64,000 nt of DNA from Pseudomonas sp. CHM02 (GTDB lineage Bacteria; Pseudomonadota; Gammaproteobacteria; Pseudomonadales; Pseudomonadaceae). The notes below the pieces were generated by a model. That model searched no databases and had not been told where the DNA came from. It saw only the letters and a program-made list of their open reading frames with translations. Shown one piece after another: positions 28,803-39,529 of the stretch (the stretch's first letter is position 1; every line of letters starts with the position of its first letter). A program made the position numbers and the translations under genes. Where the stretch lies: assembly GCF_000612585.1 (NCBI RefSeq), contig NZ_JFCA01000018.1, positions 52,254 to 116,253 on the forward strand. The letters are read 5' to 3'.

Positions 28803-29942
28803 ATTAAACCGCTTTTCGCCAAAGGCCCCTCATTGGGCGTGCGCCTGTTGGTGCTGGTCGTGCTTTCGGTCGCGCTGATGGTGGTCGATGCCCGCTTTGC
28901 ACTGCTCAAGCCCGTGCGTAGCCAGATGTCGCTGGTGTTGATGCAGACCTACTGGATCACCGACCTGCCGCAACGTCTGTACCAGGGCGTGGCCAGCCAA
29001 TTCGGCAGCCGCACCGAGCTGGTCGCCGAGAACGAAAAACTCAAGACCGAAAACCTGCTGTTGCAGGGGCGCATGCAGAAGCTTGCAGCCCTTACCGAGC
29101 AGAACGTTCGGCTGCGCGAGTTGCTCAATTCTTCCGCACTGGTCAACGAAAAGGTCGAAGTGGCCGAGTTGATCGGCATGGACCCCAACCCCTTTACCCA
29201 CCGCATCATCATCAACAAGGGTGAGCGCGACGGTGTGGTCCTCGGCCAGCCGGTGCTTGATGCCCGTGGCCTGATGGGCCAGGTGGTCGAGCTGATGCCC
29301 TACACCTCGCGGGTGTTGCTGCTGACGGACACCACCCACAGCATTCCGGTGCAGGTGAACCGCAACGGCCTGCGCGCGATTGCCAGCGGTACCGGTAACC
29401 CCGAGCGCCTGGAATTGCGCCACGTGGCCGATACCGCCGACATCAAGGAGGGCGACCTGCTGGTCAGCTCCGGCCTGGGCCAGCGTTTTCCGGCCGGTTA
29501 CCCAGTGGCGACGGTCAAGGAAGTCATCCACGATTCCGGTCAGCCATTCGCCATTGTGCGCGCCGTGCCCACCGCCGCCTTGAACCGCAGTCGCTACCTG
29601 TTGTTGGTGTTCAGCGACAACCGCACCCCCGAAGAGCGCGCCAACGAAGCTGCCCAGGCCCAGGAAGCGGAAGACAAGAAGAACGGCACCGCGCCGATCG
29701 TTCCTGCCACTGTGCCCAAGCCTGCTCCAGTTGCTCCGGCGGCTACGCCTGCCTCCGCAGCGCCTGTTGCCACGCCGGTCAAGCCGGCGGCGCACGGCAC
29801 GCAGCCGGTGAAGCCGGCTGCCACTAAACCACCCGCGTCCACGCCAGCCACCACGGCACCGGCGGTAAAACCGCCCGTTGCGACCCCGGCTGCGCGCCCA
29901 GCGGCTACCGCCCCGGCAACCACGCGGCAGAGGGAGGAATAA
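28803..29942 (+). CDS. mreC: Rod-shape protein MreC, probable ATT start
   Basis: 379 residues if read from ATT 28803. No ATG, GTG or TTG lies in frame between the upstream stop at 28767 and TTG 28833, whereas AGGAG sits six bases before this ATT, and the resulting start (IKPLFAKGPSLG) matches Pseudomonas MreC as I recall it. TTG 28833 would lose ten residues. One membrane helix (about 13-30), a coiled coil (about 70-105, LVAENEKLKTENLLLQGRMQ) and the beta-rich MreC domain follow. The last 85 residues or so are a Pro/Ala/Thr/Lys-rich tail, probably disordered. Confidence 0.9.
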   Translation: MKPLFAKGPSLGVRLLVLVVLSVALMVVDARFALLKPVRSQMSLVLMQTYWITDLPQRLYQGVASQFGSRTELVAENEKLKTENLLLQGRMQKLAALTEQNVRLRELLNSSALVNEKVEVAELIGMDPNPFTHRIIINKGERDGVVLGQPVLDARGLMGQVVELMPYTSRVLLLTDTTHSIPVQVNRNGLRAIASGTGNPERLELRHVADTADIKEGDLLVSSGLGQRFPAGYPVATVKEVIHDSGQPFAIVRAVPTAALNRSRYLLLVFSDNRTPEERANEAAQAQEAEDKKNGTAPIVPATVPKPAPVAPAATPASAAPVATPVKPAAHGTQPVKPAATKPPASTPATTAPAVKPPVATPAARPAATAPATTRQREE

Positions 29943-30430
29943 TGGCCGGTACTCATTCGCGCAACGGCTGGATCGTCTGGCTGACCTTCGCCATCGGCTT
30001 GCTGCTCAGCGTTTCGCCATTGCCGCAGTTCATGGAAATCCTGCGTCCGCTGTGGCTGGCGCTGCTGCTGGCCTTCTGGTCGCTGAACCTGCCGCACAAA
30101 GTCGGCATGGTCACGGCGATGTTCCTGGGCTTGGCGGAAGATGTGCTCTATGGCACCTTGCTGGGTCAGAACGCGTTGATCCTGACCTTGATCACCTTCC
30201 TGGTGCTGTCGTTGCAGCAGCGCTTGCGCATGTTCCCGATGTGGCAGCAGTGCCTGGTGATCCTGGTGATCTTCGGCCTGGCGCAGCTTGTGCAGCTGTG
30301 GCTCAGCGCCTTGACCGGCAACCGCCAGCCGACCCTGGCGCTGGTGCTTCCAGCCCTGGTCAGCGCATTGCTGTGGCCATGGATCAGCTTCGGTCTGCGT
30401 GGGTTGCGTCGTCGCTATAAAATCAATTGA
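29942..30430 (+). CDS. mreD: Rod-shape protein MreD
   Basis: 162 residues with five or six membrane helices, inner-membrane partner of MreC. FLGLAEDVLYGTLLGQNAL is the conserved segment of the family. Its ATG overlaps the mreC stop by one base. maf follows 51 bases later. Confidence 0.95.
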   Translation: MAGTHSRNGWIVWLTFAIGLLLSVSPLPQFMEILRPLWLALLLAFWSLNLPHKVGMVTAMFLGLAEDVLYGTLLGQNALILTLITFLVLSLQQRLRMFPMWQQCLVILVIFGLAQLVQLWLSALTGNRQPTLALVLPALVSALLWPWISFGLRGLRRRYKIN

Positions 30431-30481
30431 ATGGATTGCGAGGCTCTGCCTGGTTATCGAACCCTACAGGGAGAGTCTGCA

Positions 30482-31078
30482 ATGAATTCGCTTTACCTGG
30501 CCTCGGGCTCTCCGAGGCGGCGTGAACTGCTGGCCCAGATCGGTGTGCCCTTCACCGTGGTCAGTGCCGCCATTGATGAAACACCTCTTACAAACGAATC
30601 CGCCGTTGCTTACGTCGAGCGTCTTGCGCGCGGCAAGGCTGCGGCGGGTTTTGCTGCGCTTGGACAATCCTCGGGCGCCTGTGTGCTGGGGGCTGATACG
30701 GCCGTGATCGTCGATGGACAAATCCTCGGCAAGCCCGTGGACCAGGCCGATGCATTGGCGATGTTGATGGCCTTGGCGGGGCGTGAACACGAAGTGCTCA
30801 CCGCCGTTGCCGTCACTGATGGCCGGCGCTGCGAAACCCGATGTGTAAGCAGTCGTGTACGTTTTCGCAGTATTTCTGTCGAGGAAGCGACAACCTACTG
30901 GCACAGTGGCGAACCCCGGGACAAGGCGGGCGGCTATGCTATCCAAGGGCTGGGCTCGGTATTTGTCGCCGGGCTCAATGGCAGTTATTCCGCTGTGGTA
31001 GGCCTGCCGGTGTGCGAAACCGCGCAACTGCTCGACCAATTCGGCATACCCTGTTGGCAAAACCTTACCGTGCGCTGA
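30482..31078 (+). CDS. Maf-type nucleotide pyrophosphatase
   Basis: 198 residues from ATG 30482. It hydrolyses dTTP/UTP (YhdE type) or modified nucleotides to monophosphates. The [11 protein letters not shown] loop (residues 6-16), the [10 protein letters not shown] core and [20 protein letters not shown] are conserved. GGGAGAG lies ahead of this start; an upstream in-frame start at 30431 has none. In the mreBCD-maf-rng order seen in many gammaproteobacteria. Confidence 0.93.
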   Translation: MNSLYLASGSPRRRELLAQIGVPFTVVSAAIDETPLTNESAVAYVERLARGKAAAGFAALGQSSGACVLGADTAVIVDGQILGKPVDQADALAMLMALAGREHEVLTAVAVTDGRRCETRCVSSRVRFRSISVEEATTYWHSGEPRDKAGGYAIQGLGSVFVAGLNGSYSAVVGLPVCETAQLLDQFGIPCWQNLTVR

Positions 31079-31148
31079 GCGTCGTATTCCAGCGCCCAGC
31101 CTTAAGCGACCGGTCACTATTGTGAAAACGCCTGAACGAGACCCAGCC

Positions 31149-32606
31149 ATGAGTGAAGAGATTCTGATCAATATCACGCCGATGGAATCGCGCGTGGCGG
31201 TGGTAGAGAACGGTGTTCTGCAAGAAGTGCACGTTGAGCGCACCCAGAAGCGCGGGATCGTCGGCAATATCTATAAAGGCAAGGTCGTGCGTGTATTGCC
31301 GGGGATGCAGGCCGCTTTCGTGGATATCGGCCTGGACCGTGCTGCGTTTATCCATGCTTCGGAAATCTCCCTGCGCGAAGGCCCGGCAGTGGAAAGCATC
31401 AGCGCCCTGGTGCATGAAGGGCAGAGCCTGGTGGTGCAAGTCACCAAGGACCCCATCGGTTCCAAGGGCGCACGCCTGACCACGCAGCTGTCGATTCCGT
31501 CGCGTTACCTGGTGTATATGCCACGTACCGCGCATGTCGGCATTTCCTTGAAGATCGAAGACGAAGCCGAACGCGAGCGCCTGAAAAAGGTGGTCAGCGA
31601 CTGCGTGGCCGCCGAGGGCATCAAGGAAGCTGGCGGTTTTATCCTGCGCACCGCCGCTGAAGGCGCCGGCGCCGATGAGATCCTCATGGACATCCGCTAC
31701 CTGCGGCGCCTGTGGGACCAGATCGGCGCACAGATCAAGACTATCGGCGCGCCGAGTGTGATCTATGAAGACCTGGGCCTGGCCTTGCGCACGCTGCGCG
31801 ACCTGGTCAGCCCGAAGATCGAGAAAATTCGCATCGACTCGCGGGAAACCTTCCAGCGCACCACGCAATTCGTTGCCGAGCTGATGCCGGAAATTGCCGA
31901 CCGCCTGGAACACTACCCCGGCGAACGGCCGATCTTCGACCTGTATGGCGTCGAAGACGAGATCCAGAAGGCCCTGGAGCGCAAGGTGCCGCTCAAGTCC
32001 GGCGGCTACCTGGTGGTGGACCCGGCGGAAGCCATGACCACTATCGACGTCAACACCGGCGCGTTCGTGGGCCATCGCAACCTTGAAGAGACCATCTTCA
32101 AGACCAACCTCGAGGCGGCCACCGCGATTGCCCGCCAACTGCGCCTGCGCAACCTGGGCGGCATCATCATCATCGACTTCATCGACATGGAAGATGAAGA
32201 GCACCAGCGCCAGGTGCTGCGTACCCTCGAGAAGCAGTTGGAGCGCGATCACGCCAAGACCAACATCATCGGCATCACCGAACTGGGCCTGGTGCAGATG
32301 ACCCGCAAGCGCACCCGCGAAAGCCTCGAACAGGTGCTGTGCGAGCCGTGCAGCAGTTGCCAGGGCCGCGGTAAATTGAAGACCCCTGAAACGGTTTGCT
32401 ACGAGATTTTCCGCGAAATCCTGCGCGAGGCACGTGCCTACCAGGCCGAAGGTTACCGAGTGCTCGCCAACCAGAAGGTGGTCGACCGGCTGCTGGATGA
32501 AGAATCCGGTAACGTTGCCGAGCTGGAGGGGTTTATCGGGCGCACGATACGCTTCCAGGTTGAAACCATGTATTCCCAGGAACAATACGACGTGGTGCTG
32601 CTCTGA
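31149..32606 (+). CDS. rng: Ribonuclease G
   Basis: 485 residues from ATG 31149; the upstream GTG frame lacks a site. RNase G trims the 16S rRNA 5' end and degrades some mRNAs. An S1 RNA-binding domain occupies about 35-125 (RGIVGNIYKGKVVRVLPGMQ). Catalytic acids lie in TTIDVNTGAFVGHRN and GGIIIIDFIDME, and a zinc-link CEPCSSCQGRG near 400. The C-terminal scaffold of RNase E is absent, as expected. Confidence 0.96.
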   Translation: MSEEILINITPMESRVAVVENGVLQEVHVERTQKRGIVGNIYKGKVVRVLPGMQAAFVDIGLDRAAFIHASEISLREGPAVESISALVHEGQSLVVQVTKDPIGSKGARLTTQLSIPSRYLVYMPRTAHVGISLKIEDEAERERLKKVVSDCVAAEGIKEAGGFILRTAAEGAGADEILMDIRYLRRLWDQIGAQIKTIGAPSVIYEDLGLALRTLRDLVSPKIEKIRIDSRETFQRTTQFVAELMPEIADRLEHYPGERPIFDLYGVEDEIQKALERKVPLKSGGYLVVDPAEAMTTIDVNTGAFVGHRNLEETIFKTNLEAATAIARQLRLRNLGGIIIIDFIDMEDEEHQRQVLRTLEKQLERDHAKTNIIGITELGLVQMTRKRTRESLEQVLCEPCSSCQGRGKLKTPETVCYEIFREILREARAYQAEGYRVLANQKVVDRLLDEESGNVAELEGFIGRTIRFQVETMYSQEQYDVVLL

Positions 32607-32682
32607 TCCCCAATCGTTTTTCTTTTATGAGACGGGCAGGCCTTGATCTGCCGTCCGATTGCCGCCTTGAGGGTCGCCTGAC

Positions 32683-35600
32683 ATGGAGCGTCTGATACGC
32701 TTTTTTGCCGCTTTGACCCGCTGGGGCCTGGGCCTCTGTGCCCTGCTGCTGGTATTGGCGGCGGTGTACGTGAGCCTCGGCCGTGAATTGACGCCGTTGG
32801 TGGCCGAGTACCGTGCAGACGTCGAAGCCAAGGCCCAGGCCGCGGTGGACATGCCTTTGCGCATCGGCAGCCTCGAAGGTCGCTGGAGCGGCTTCGCCCC
32901 GGTATTGCTGGCCCATGATGTGATGGTGGGCGAGGGCAGCAGTGCCCTGCGCCTTGACCAGGTCGAAGTGGTGCCGGATATGTGGGCCAGCCTGATGGCT
33001 CGCGAGGTACGCATTGCGCACCTGCAAGTCAGTGGCCTGCAACTCAGCGTCAAGGAGGACAAGGACGGCAAGTGGGCCTTGCAAGGCCTGCCGGTACAGG
33101 ACGACCAGCCGCTGGACCCCGAGCAGTTGTTGAAGCGCATGCAGAGGGTCAAGCGTGTGTCGCTGCTCGACAGCCAGGTGACGTTGCAACCGTTCGACCA
33201 GGCGCCGGTGACCCTGACGTATGTCGGCCTGAGCCTGCATACCGGCACCGTCCGCCAGCGCCTCGACGCACGCCTGACCCTGCCCGACGGCCAGCCTCTT
33301 GCCGTCAACCTGAGCACCCGTATTCGCGCCAGCCAGTGGAAGGACGCTGAAATCCAGGCCTACCTGAGCCTGCCGCAAAGCGATTGGGCCAAGTGGATCC
33401 CGGCCAAGCTGACCCAGCAATGGAGGCTCGCCCAGTTCAAGGCCGGCGGCGAGTTCTGGCTGACCTGGGCCAAGGGCACCGTGCAAAGCGCGGTGGCGCG
33501 CCTCAATTCGCCGCTGGTGAAGGGCAGCTACGCCGATCGCAAGCCGGTGCATATTGAGAATGTCGCCCTCACCGCCTACCTGCAACGCAGTGACACCGGC
33601 CTCAAGGTGCTGTTCGACTCGCTGGCGATGAACCTGGGTGACACCCGCTGGGAATCCCGCCTGCAGTTGCAGCAGACCCTGGCGACCGACACGAGCCAGG
33701 AAGTCTGGAAGCTCCAGGCCGATCGCCTGGACCTGACCCCGATCACGCCCCTGCTCAACGCCCTGGCACCGCTGCCGGAAGGCTTTGCCAAGACCATTCA
33801 GCATCTCAAGGCCACTGGCCTGCTACGCAATGTACTGGTGGACTTCCGCCCTCAGGACACGACCGATCAAAAAGTCAGCTTCGCCGCCAACCTTGAGCGC
33901 ATTGGTTTCGATGCCTACTTTGGTGCGCCGGCCGCGCGCAATGTGTCCGGCAGCATCAGCGGCGACCTGGGTCATGGCGAGTTGCGCATGGACAGCAAGG
34001 ACTTTTCCCTGCATCTCGACCCGATCTTTGCCAAGCCCTGGCAGTACATCCAGGCCAACGCACGTCTGACGTGGAAGCTGGACAAGGAAGGCTTCACCCT
34101 GATCGCGCCGTATATCAAGGTGCTGGGCGAAGAAGGCAAGGTGGCTGCTGACTTCCTGATTCGCCTGCATTTCGACCACAACCAGGAAGACTATATGGAC
34201 CTGCGGGTCGGCATGGTCGATGGTGATGGGCGCTTCACACCCAAATACCTGCCGGCGGTGTTGAGCCCGGCGCTGGATGAATGGCTGCGCACCGCGATTC
34301 TCAAGGGCGCGGTCGACCAGGGCTTCTTCCAGTATCAGGGTTCGCTCAACCACGACGCACTGCCGGCCTCGCGCAATATCAGCCTGTTCTTCAAGGTGCA
34401 TGATGCCGAACTGGCGTTCCAGCCGGGTTGGCCTCATGTGAGCAAGGTCAATGGCGAAGTGTTTGTCGAGGAAAGCGGCGTACGCATCCTCGCCAGCAAG
34501 GGCCAGTTGCTCGATACCAAGGTCAAGGATGTCTACGTCAATATTCCCCACGCGCCTGAAGGCAAGGACAGCCATCTGCTGCTTACGGGCGGCTTTGCCG
34601 GTGGCTTGGGCGATGGTCTGAAAATCCTCCAGGAAGCACCGATCGGCACCGCATCGACGTTTGCCGGCTGGAAGGGCGAGGGCGACCTGCAAGGCAGCCT
34701 TGACCTGGATATTCCGCTGGCCAAGGGCGCCGAGCCGAAAATCGTGGTGGACTTCAAGACTGACAAGGCGCGCCTGCAATTGGCTGAGCCCACCCTGGAC
34801 CTGACCCAGCTCAAGGGCGATTTTCGTTTCGACAGCGCCAAGGGCCTCAGTGGCCAGAACATCACGGCCCAGGCGTTTGACCGGCCGATCACTGCGCAGA
34901 TCTTTGCCGATGGCAAGCCGGGTAATCTCAGCACTCGCGTGGCTGCCAAGGGGCAGGTCACGGTCAAGCGGCTGACGGACTGGCTGAAAATCACCCAGCC
35001 GCTGCCGGTGTCTGGCGATATTCCGTACCAACTGCAGCTGACCCTGGACGGCGCCGACAGCCAATTGATGGTCAGCTCCAACCTCAAGGGCGTGGCAGTG
35101 GACTTGCCGGCACCATTCGGCATGCCGGCCAGCCAGGGTCGTGACAGCGTCTTCCGCATGACCTTGCAGGGCGCCGAGCGCCGTTATTGGTTCGATTATG
35201 GCGAGCTGGCGAACTTCACCTTTGCTGCGCCGCCGGACAAGTTCAATGACGGACGCGGTGAGTTGTTCCTGGGAGACGGCGATGCCGTGCTGCCGGGCGC
35301 CAAGGGGTTGCGCATTCGTGGGGTGCTGTCGGAACTCGATATCGATCCCTGGAAGAAACTGGTGGACCGCTATGCGGGCAACGATCCGGGCGGCAGCGCC
35401 AAGCAATTGCTCAGCGGCGCTGACTTCAAGGTGGGCAAGCTGACGGGGCTTGGCACTCAGTTCGATCAGGTCAGTTTGCAACTGGACCGCAAGCCTGCGG
35501 CGTGGGGCTTGCAACTCGACAGTCAGCAGGCCAAGGGCACGGTCAACCTGCCGGACGCCAAGGGCGCGCCGATTGCGATCAACCTGCAATACGTGAAACT

Positions 35601-36498
35601 GCCGGCAGTGGACCCGACGGTGCAGGCTGACGAAAACGCACCGGACCCGTTGGCGAGCATCGACCCCAAGGATATTCCGGCGCTGGATATTGCCATTGAC
35701 CAGCTATTCCAGGGCCCGGACCTGGTCGGTGCCTGGTCGCTGAAAATCCGCCCGACGGCCAAGGGCCTGGCCTTCAACAATCTGGACCTCGGCCTCAAGG
35801 GCATGCAACTCAAGGGTGCCGGTGGCTGGGAAGGTGCGGCGGGTGACAGCAGCAGTTGGTACAAGGGCCGCCTGGACGGCAAGAATATCGGCGATGTACT
35901 CAAGGGCTGGGGTTATGCCCCGACCGTCACCAGCCAGGACTTCCACCTGGATGTGGACGGACGCTGGCCGGGTTCGCCTGCCTATGTCGGGCCCAAGCGC
36001 TTCTCCGGCAGCCTGGATGCGGCGTTCCGCAACGGCCAGTTCGTGGAAGTGGAAGGCGGCGCCCAGGCCCTGCGTGTGTTCGGCCTGTTGAACTTCAACT
36101 CCATCGGGCGCCGGTTGCGCCTGGACTTCTCGGACTTGCTGGGCAAGGGCCTGAGTTATGACCGGGTGAAAGGCTTGCTGGCGGCCAGCAATGGCGTGTT
36201 CGTGACCCGTGAGCCGATCACCATGACCGGGCCCTCCACCAATCTGGAGCTTAATGGCACCCTGGACTTGGTGGCCGACCGTGTCGACGCCAAGTTGCTG
36301 GTGACCCTGCCGGTCACCAATAACCTGCCGATCGCCGCGCTGATCGTGGGTGCGCCGGCCATTGGTGGTGCATTGTTCCTGATCGACAAACTGATCGGTG
36401 ACCGTGTTGCGCGCTTTGCCAGCGTTCAATACAAAGTGGAAGGGCCGTGGAAAGACCCGAAAATCACCTTCGACAAGCCATTTGAAAAGCCAAACTGA
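32683..36498 (+). CDS. yhdP: YhdP family AsmA-like envelope protein
   Basis: 1271 residues, the usual length. One N-terminal membrane helix (LIRFFAALTRWGLGLCALLL) is followed by a very long beta-rich periplasmic part with repeating AsmA-like units, and the DUF3971/AsmA2-type C-terminus (FGLLNFNSIGRRLRLDFSDL). YhdP helps carry phospholipids from inner to outer membrane in E. coli. Here it shares the window with mla and lpt genes, though in a separate operon. No terminator is visible after it and the nitrilase gene starts 48 bases on. Confidence 0.93.
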   Translation: MERLIRFFAALTRWGLGLCALLLVLAAVYVSLGRELTPLVAEYRADVEAKAQAAVDMPLRIGSLEGRWSGFAPVLLAHDVMVGEGSSALRLDQVEVVPDMWASLMAREVRIAHLQVSGLQLSVKEDKDGKWALQGLPVQDDQPLDPEQLLKRMQRVKRVSLLDSQVTLQPFDQAPVTLTYVGLSLHTGTVRQRLDARLTLPDGQPLAVNLSTRIRASQWKDAEIQAYLSLPQSDWAKWIPAKLTQQWRLAQFKAGGEFWLTWAKGTVQSAVARLNSPLVKGSYADRKPVHIENVALTAYLQRSDTGLKVLFDSLAMNLGDTRWESRLQLQQTLATDTSQEVWKLQADRLDLTPITPLLNALAPLPEGFAKTIQHLKATGLLRNVLVDFRPQDTTDQKVSFAANLERIGFDAYFGAPAARNVSGSISGDLGHGELRMDSKDFSLHLDPIFAKPWQYIQANARLTWKLDKEGFTLIAPYIKVLGEEGKVAADFLIRLHFDHNQEDYMDLRVGMVDGDGRFTPKYLPAVLSPALDEWLRTAILKGAVDQGFFQYQGSLNHDALPASRNISLFFKVHDAELAFQPGWPHVSKVNGEVFVEESGVRILASKGQLLDTKVKDVYVNIPHAPEGKDSHLLLTGGFAGGLGDGLKILQEAPIGTASTFAGWKGEGDLQGSLDLDIPLAKGAEPKIVVDFKTDKARLQLAEPTLDLTQLKGDFRFDSAKGLSGQNITAQAFDRPITAQIFADGKPGNLSTRVAAKGQVTVKRLTDWLKITQPLPVSGDIPYQLQLTLDGADSQLMVSSNLKGVAVDLPAPFGMPASQGRDSVFRMTLQGAERRYWFDYGELANFTFAAPPDKFNDGRGELFLGDGDAVLPGAKGLRIRGVLSELDIDPWKKLVDRYAGNDPGGSAKQLLSGADFKVGKLTGLGTQFDQVSLQLDRKPAAWGLQLDSQQAKGTVNLPDAKGAPIAINLQYVKLPAVDPTVQADENAPDPLASIDPKDIPALDIAIDQLFQGPDLVGAWSLKIRPTAKGLAFNNLDLGLKGMQLKGAGGWEGAAGDSSSWYKGRLDGKNIGDVLKGWGYAPTVTSQDFHLDVDGRWPGSPAYVGPKRFSGSLDAAFRNGQFVEVEGGAQALRVFGLLNFNSIGRRLRLDFSDLLGKGLSYDRVKGLLAASNGVFVTREPITMTGPSTNLELNGTLDLVADRVDAKLLVTLPVTNNLPIAALIVGAPAIGGALFLIDKLIGDRVARFASVQYKVEGPWKDPKITFDKPFEKPN

Positions 36499-36546
36499 GA
36501 GCCTGTGGAGTAGCATGGCCGCATGCCCATTACGGAGTGTCGGCCC

Positions 36547-37395
36547 ATGTCCTTTGCGGTAATTCAAATGGTCAGCCAGAGCGATGTGCTGGCCAACCTG
36601 GCCCAGGCCCGGCGCCTGCTGGAAGACGCAGCGGCAGGCGGGGCCAAGCTTGCGGTGCTGCCGGAAAACTTCGCCGCCATGGGGCGCCGTGACGTGGCCG
36701 ATATCGGCCGTGCCGAGGCGCTGGGCGAAGGCCCGATCCTGCCATGGTTGAAACAGACCGCTCGAGACCTCACCTTATGGATAGTGGCTGGTACTTTGCC
36801 ATTGCCGCCCAAGGACCAGCCGCACGCCAAGTCCAACGCCTGTTCGCTGCTGATCGATGATCAGGGTGAAATCGTCGCTCGATATGACAAGCTGCACCTG
36901 TTCGATGTGGATGTCGCCGATGCGCGCGGTCGTTATCGTGAGTCCGACGACTATGCTTTCGGGGGCAATGTGGTGGTGGCGGACACGCCCGTCGGTCGAT
37001 TGGGCCTGACGGTGTGTTACGACCTGCGTTTCCCTGAGCTGTACAGCGAGTTGCGCGCAGCGGGGGCTGAATTGATAACCGCGCCTTCAGCGTTTACGGC
37101 GGTGACCGGTGCTGCGCACTGGGACGTGCTGATCCGCGCACGGGCCATCGAGACGCAGTGCTACCTGCTGGCGGCCGCCCAGGGTGGCGTGCACCCGGGG
37201 CCGCGAGAAACCCATGGTCATGCCGCGATTGTCGACCCCTGGGGGCGTGTGCTGGCACAACAGGATCAAGGCGAGGCGGTGTTGCTGGCCGAACGCGATA
37301 GCACTGAACAAGCGTCGATAAGGGCGCGCATGCCGGTGGTCGCCCATCGGCGCTTTTTCTCGCAGGGCGCACAGCGACCTGCTTCGGAACGATGA
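36547..37395 (+). CDS. Carbon-nitrogen hydrolase (Nit-type omega-amidase family)
   Basis: 282 residues from ATG 36547 (MSFAVIQM), the family-typical start. The Glu-Lys-Cys triad is in [21 protein letters not shown] and [13 protein letters not shown]. The closest group is bacterial Nit1/YbeM-like enzymes that repair deaminated glutathione; that activity is an inference. tldD follows 16 bases later. Confidence 0.92.
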   Translation: MSFAVIQMVSQSDVLANLAQARRLLEDAAAGGAKLAVLPENFAAMGRRDVADIGRAEALGEGPILPWLKQTARDLTLWIVAGTLPLPPKDQPHAKSNACSLLIDDQGEIVARYDKLHLFDVDVADARGRYRESDDYAFGGNVVVADTPVGRLGLTVCYDLRFPELYSELRAAGAELITAPSAFTAVTGAAHWDVLIRARAIETQCYLLAAAQGGVHPGPRETHGHAAIVDPWGRVLAQQDQGEAVLLAERDSTEQASIRARMPVVAHRRFFSQGAQRPASER

Positions 37396-37411
37396 ATTTA
37401 AGGCCATACCT

Positions 37412-38854
37412 ATGAGCGAGTTGTTGTCCTCAGTCAGTGAACACCTCCTGGCACCCGGTGGCGTGACCATCGAAAGCTTGCAAACCGTGCTGGGCGATCT
37501 CGCCGGGCCAGGCATTGACGCGGCTGACCTGTATTTCCAAGGGCAGATTTCCGAGTCCTGGGCCCTGGAAGACGGCATCGTCAAGGAAGGCAGTTTCAAC
37601 CTCGACCAGGGTGTGGGCGTGCGCGCCCAGTCTGGTGAAAAAACCGGTTTTGCCTACAGCAATGCGATCACCCTGGAGGCGCTGGGCCTGGCAGCACGTG
37701 CTGCGCGCTCGATCTCCCGCGCCGGGCAAAATGGCACGGTGCAGGCGTTCAGCACCCAGGACGTGGCGCAGTTGTATGCGCCGGATAACCCACTTGAAGT
37801 GATCAGCCGTGCGGAAAAAGTCGAGCTGCTCAAGCGTATTGATGCCGCTACCCGTGCCCTGGACCCGCGTATCCAACAGGTTACCGTCAGCATGGCAGGC
37901 GTGTGGGAGCGCATCCTCGTGGCGTCCACCGATGGCGGCCTGGCAGCGGATGTGCGGCCGTTGGTGCGTTTCAACGTGAGTGTGATCGTGGAGCAGAACG
38001 GTCGTCGCGAACGCGGTGGCCACGGCGGTGGCGGGCGTACCGACTACCGTTATTTCCTCACTGATGACCGTGCCATGGGTTATGCCCGTGAGGCGCTGCG
38101 CCAGGCGCTGGTCAACCTCGAAGCCATCCCTGCACCAGCGGGTACCTTGCCGGTGGTGTTGGGCTCGGGTTGGTCCGGCGTGCTGTTGCACGAAGCGGTC
38201 GGCCATGGCCTGGAAGGGGACTTCAACCGCAAGGGCAGTTCGGCCTACAGCGGGCGCATGGGCGAGATGGTTGCGTCCAAGCTCTGCACCATCGTCGATG
38301 ACGGCACCCTGGCCGGGCGCCGTGGTTCGCTGAGCGTCGATGACGAAGGCACGCCGACCGAGTGCACCACCCTGATCGAAAACGGCGTGCTCAAGGGTTA
38401 TATGCAAGACAAGCTCAACGCTCGCCTGATGGGCGTGGCGCGCACCGGTAACGGCCGTCGTGAGTCCTACGCGCATTTGCCGATGCCACGCATGACCAAT
38501 ACCTACATGCTCGGTGGCGAAAGCGACCCGGCCGAAATCATTGCGTCGGTGAAGCGCGGCATCTACTGCGCCAACCTTGGTGGCGGCCAGGTGGATATCA
38601 CCAGCGGCAAGTTCGTGTTCTCCACCAGCGAGGCATACCTGATCGAAGACGGCAAGATTACCGCGCCGGTCAAGGGTGCAACGTTGATCGGTAACGGTCC
38701 GGAAGCCATGAGCAAGGTGTCGATGGTCGGTAACGACCTGTCGCTGGACAGCGGCGTGGGCACGTGCGGGAAAGATGGGCAGTCGGTGCCGGTGGGTGTC
38801 GGCCAGCCAACGCTGAAGATTGATGCGATCACCGTGGGTGGCACGGGGTCGTAA
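37412..38854 (+). CDS. tldD: Metalloprotease TldD
   Basis: 480 residues. The zinc site [12 protein letters not shown] (HExxxH) is present near residue 259. TldD works with its partner PmbA/TldE, encoded at 39530, to process peptides such as microcin B17 and CcdA in E. coli. A short inverted repeat (GGGTGGCGAAGATCGCCACCC) follows the stop but lacks T residues. darP lies between the two subunits on the opposite strand. Confidence 0.96.
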   Translation: MSELLSSVSEHLLAPGGVTIESLQTVLGDLAGPGIDAADLYFQGQISESWALEDGIVKEGSFNLDQGVGVRAQSGEKTGFAYSNAITLEALGLAARAARSISRAGQNGTVQAFSTQDVAQLYAPDNPLEVISRAEKVELLKRIDAATRALDPRIQQVTVSMAGVWERILVASTDGGLAADVRPLVRFNVSVIVEQNGRRERGGHGGGGRTDYRYFLTDDRAMGYAREALRQALVNLEAIPAPAGTLPVVLGSGWSGVLLHEAVGHGLEGDFNRKGSSAYSGRMGEMVASKLCTIVDDGTLAGRRGSLSVDDEGTPTECTTLIENGVLKGYMQDKLNARLMGVARTGNGRRESYAHLPMPRMTNTYMLGGESDPAEIIASVKRGIYCANLGGGQVDITSGKFVFSTSEAYLIEDGKITAPVKGATLIGNGPEAMSKVSMVGNDLSLDSGVGTCGKDGQSVPVGVGQPTLKIDAITVGGTGS

Positions 38855-38899
38855 ACGCTGGAGCTTCGGGTGGCGAAGATCGCCACCCGGGGAAGAGGA

Positions 38900-39421
38900 T
38901 CAGCGCAGGCCGCGTTGAGTCTCGTCCAGCTCACGGATGTACTTGAAGATTTTACGGCTGGTGGCGGGCGCCTTGTTATGCGCCAGCTCGTGCTGGGCTT
39001 GACGGATCAGGGAGCGCAGTTGCTGGCGGTCCGCGTCCGGGTAGTCCAGTACGAATTTTTCCAGCACGGCGTCATCGCCCGAGATCAGGCGGTCACGCCA
39101 ACGTTCCAGGTTATGGAAGCGTTCGTTGTACTGGCGAGTGGAGGCATCGGTTTGATCGAGCAAGGCCAGAATGGCGTCAGTGTCCTGATCGCGCATGAGT
39201 TTGCCGATGAACATGATGTGCCGTTTACGCGCGATATTCGCGGTGTGCTTGGGCGCATCCGCCAAGGCCCGGCGCATTTCGTCGGTCAATGGCAGTTTTG
39301 CAATCAAATCCTTCTTGAGCGTTGTAAGGCGCTCGCCGAGGTCAACCAGAGCATGCAGCTCACGTTTGACCTGGGTTTTGCTTTTCTCCCCATCGAGGGA
39401 GTCGTCGTAAGAATCAACCAT
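38900..39421 (-). CDS. darP: Ribosome biogenesis factor DarP (YjgA)
   Basis: 173 residues from ATG 39421 (MVDSYDDS), the family start; five further codons upstream have no site. DUF615 protein that helps late 50S assembly. [20 protein letters not shown] and [19 protein letters not shown] are conserved. Placed between tldD and pmbA on the opposite strand, as in other Pseudomonas. Confidence 0.93.
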   Translation of the reverse strand: MVDSYDDSLDGEKSKTQVKRELHALVDLGERLTTLKKDLIAKLPLTDEMRRALADAPKHTANIARKRHIMFIGKLMRDQDTDAILALLDQTDASTRQYNERFHNLERWRDRLISGDDAVLEKFVLDYPDADRQQLRSLIRQAQHELAHNKAPATSRKIFKYIRELDETQRGLR

Positions 39422-39529
39422 GGTGGCAGTCCGCAAAGAAACGCCGCCATGATAACCAGTCGGGGGCCGCTTGTCCGGCCCGGTCGCTCGATGGCCTTAA
39501 CCGAAAGCAGAATTTGAGTGGAGAAAACC

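Noticed and set aside
33823..35589. 588-codon minus-strand open frame
   Set aside because: Antisense to yhdP; composition is that of a mirror frame and there is no ribosome site.
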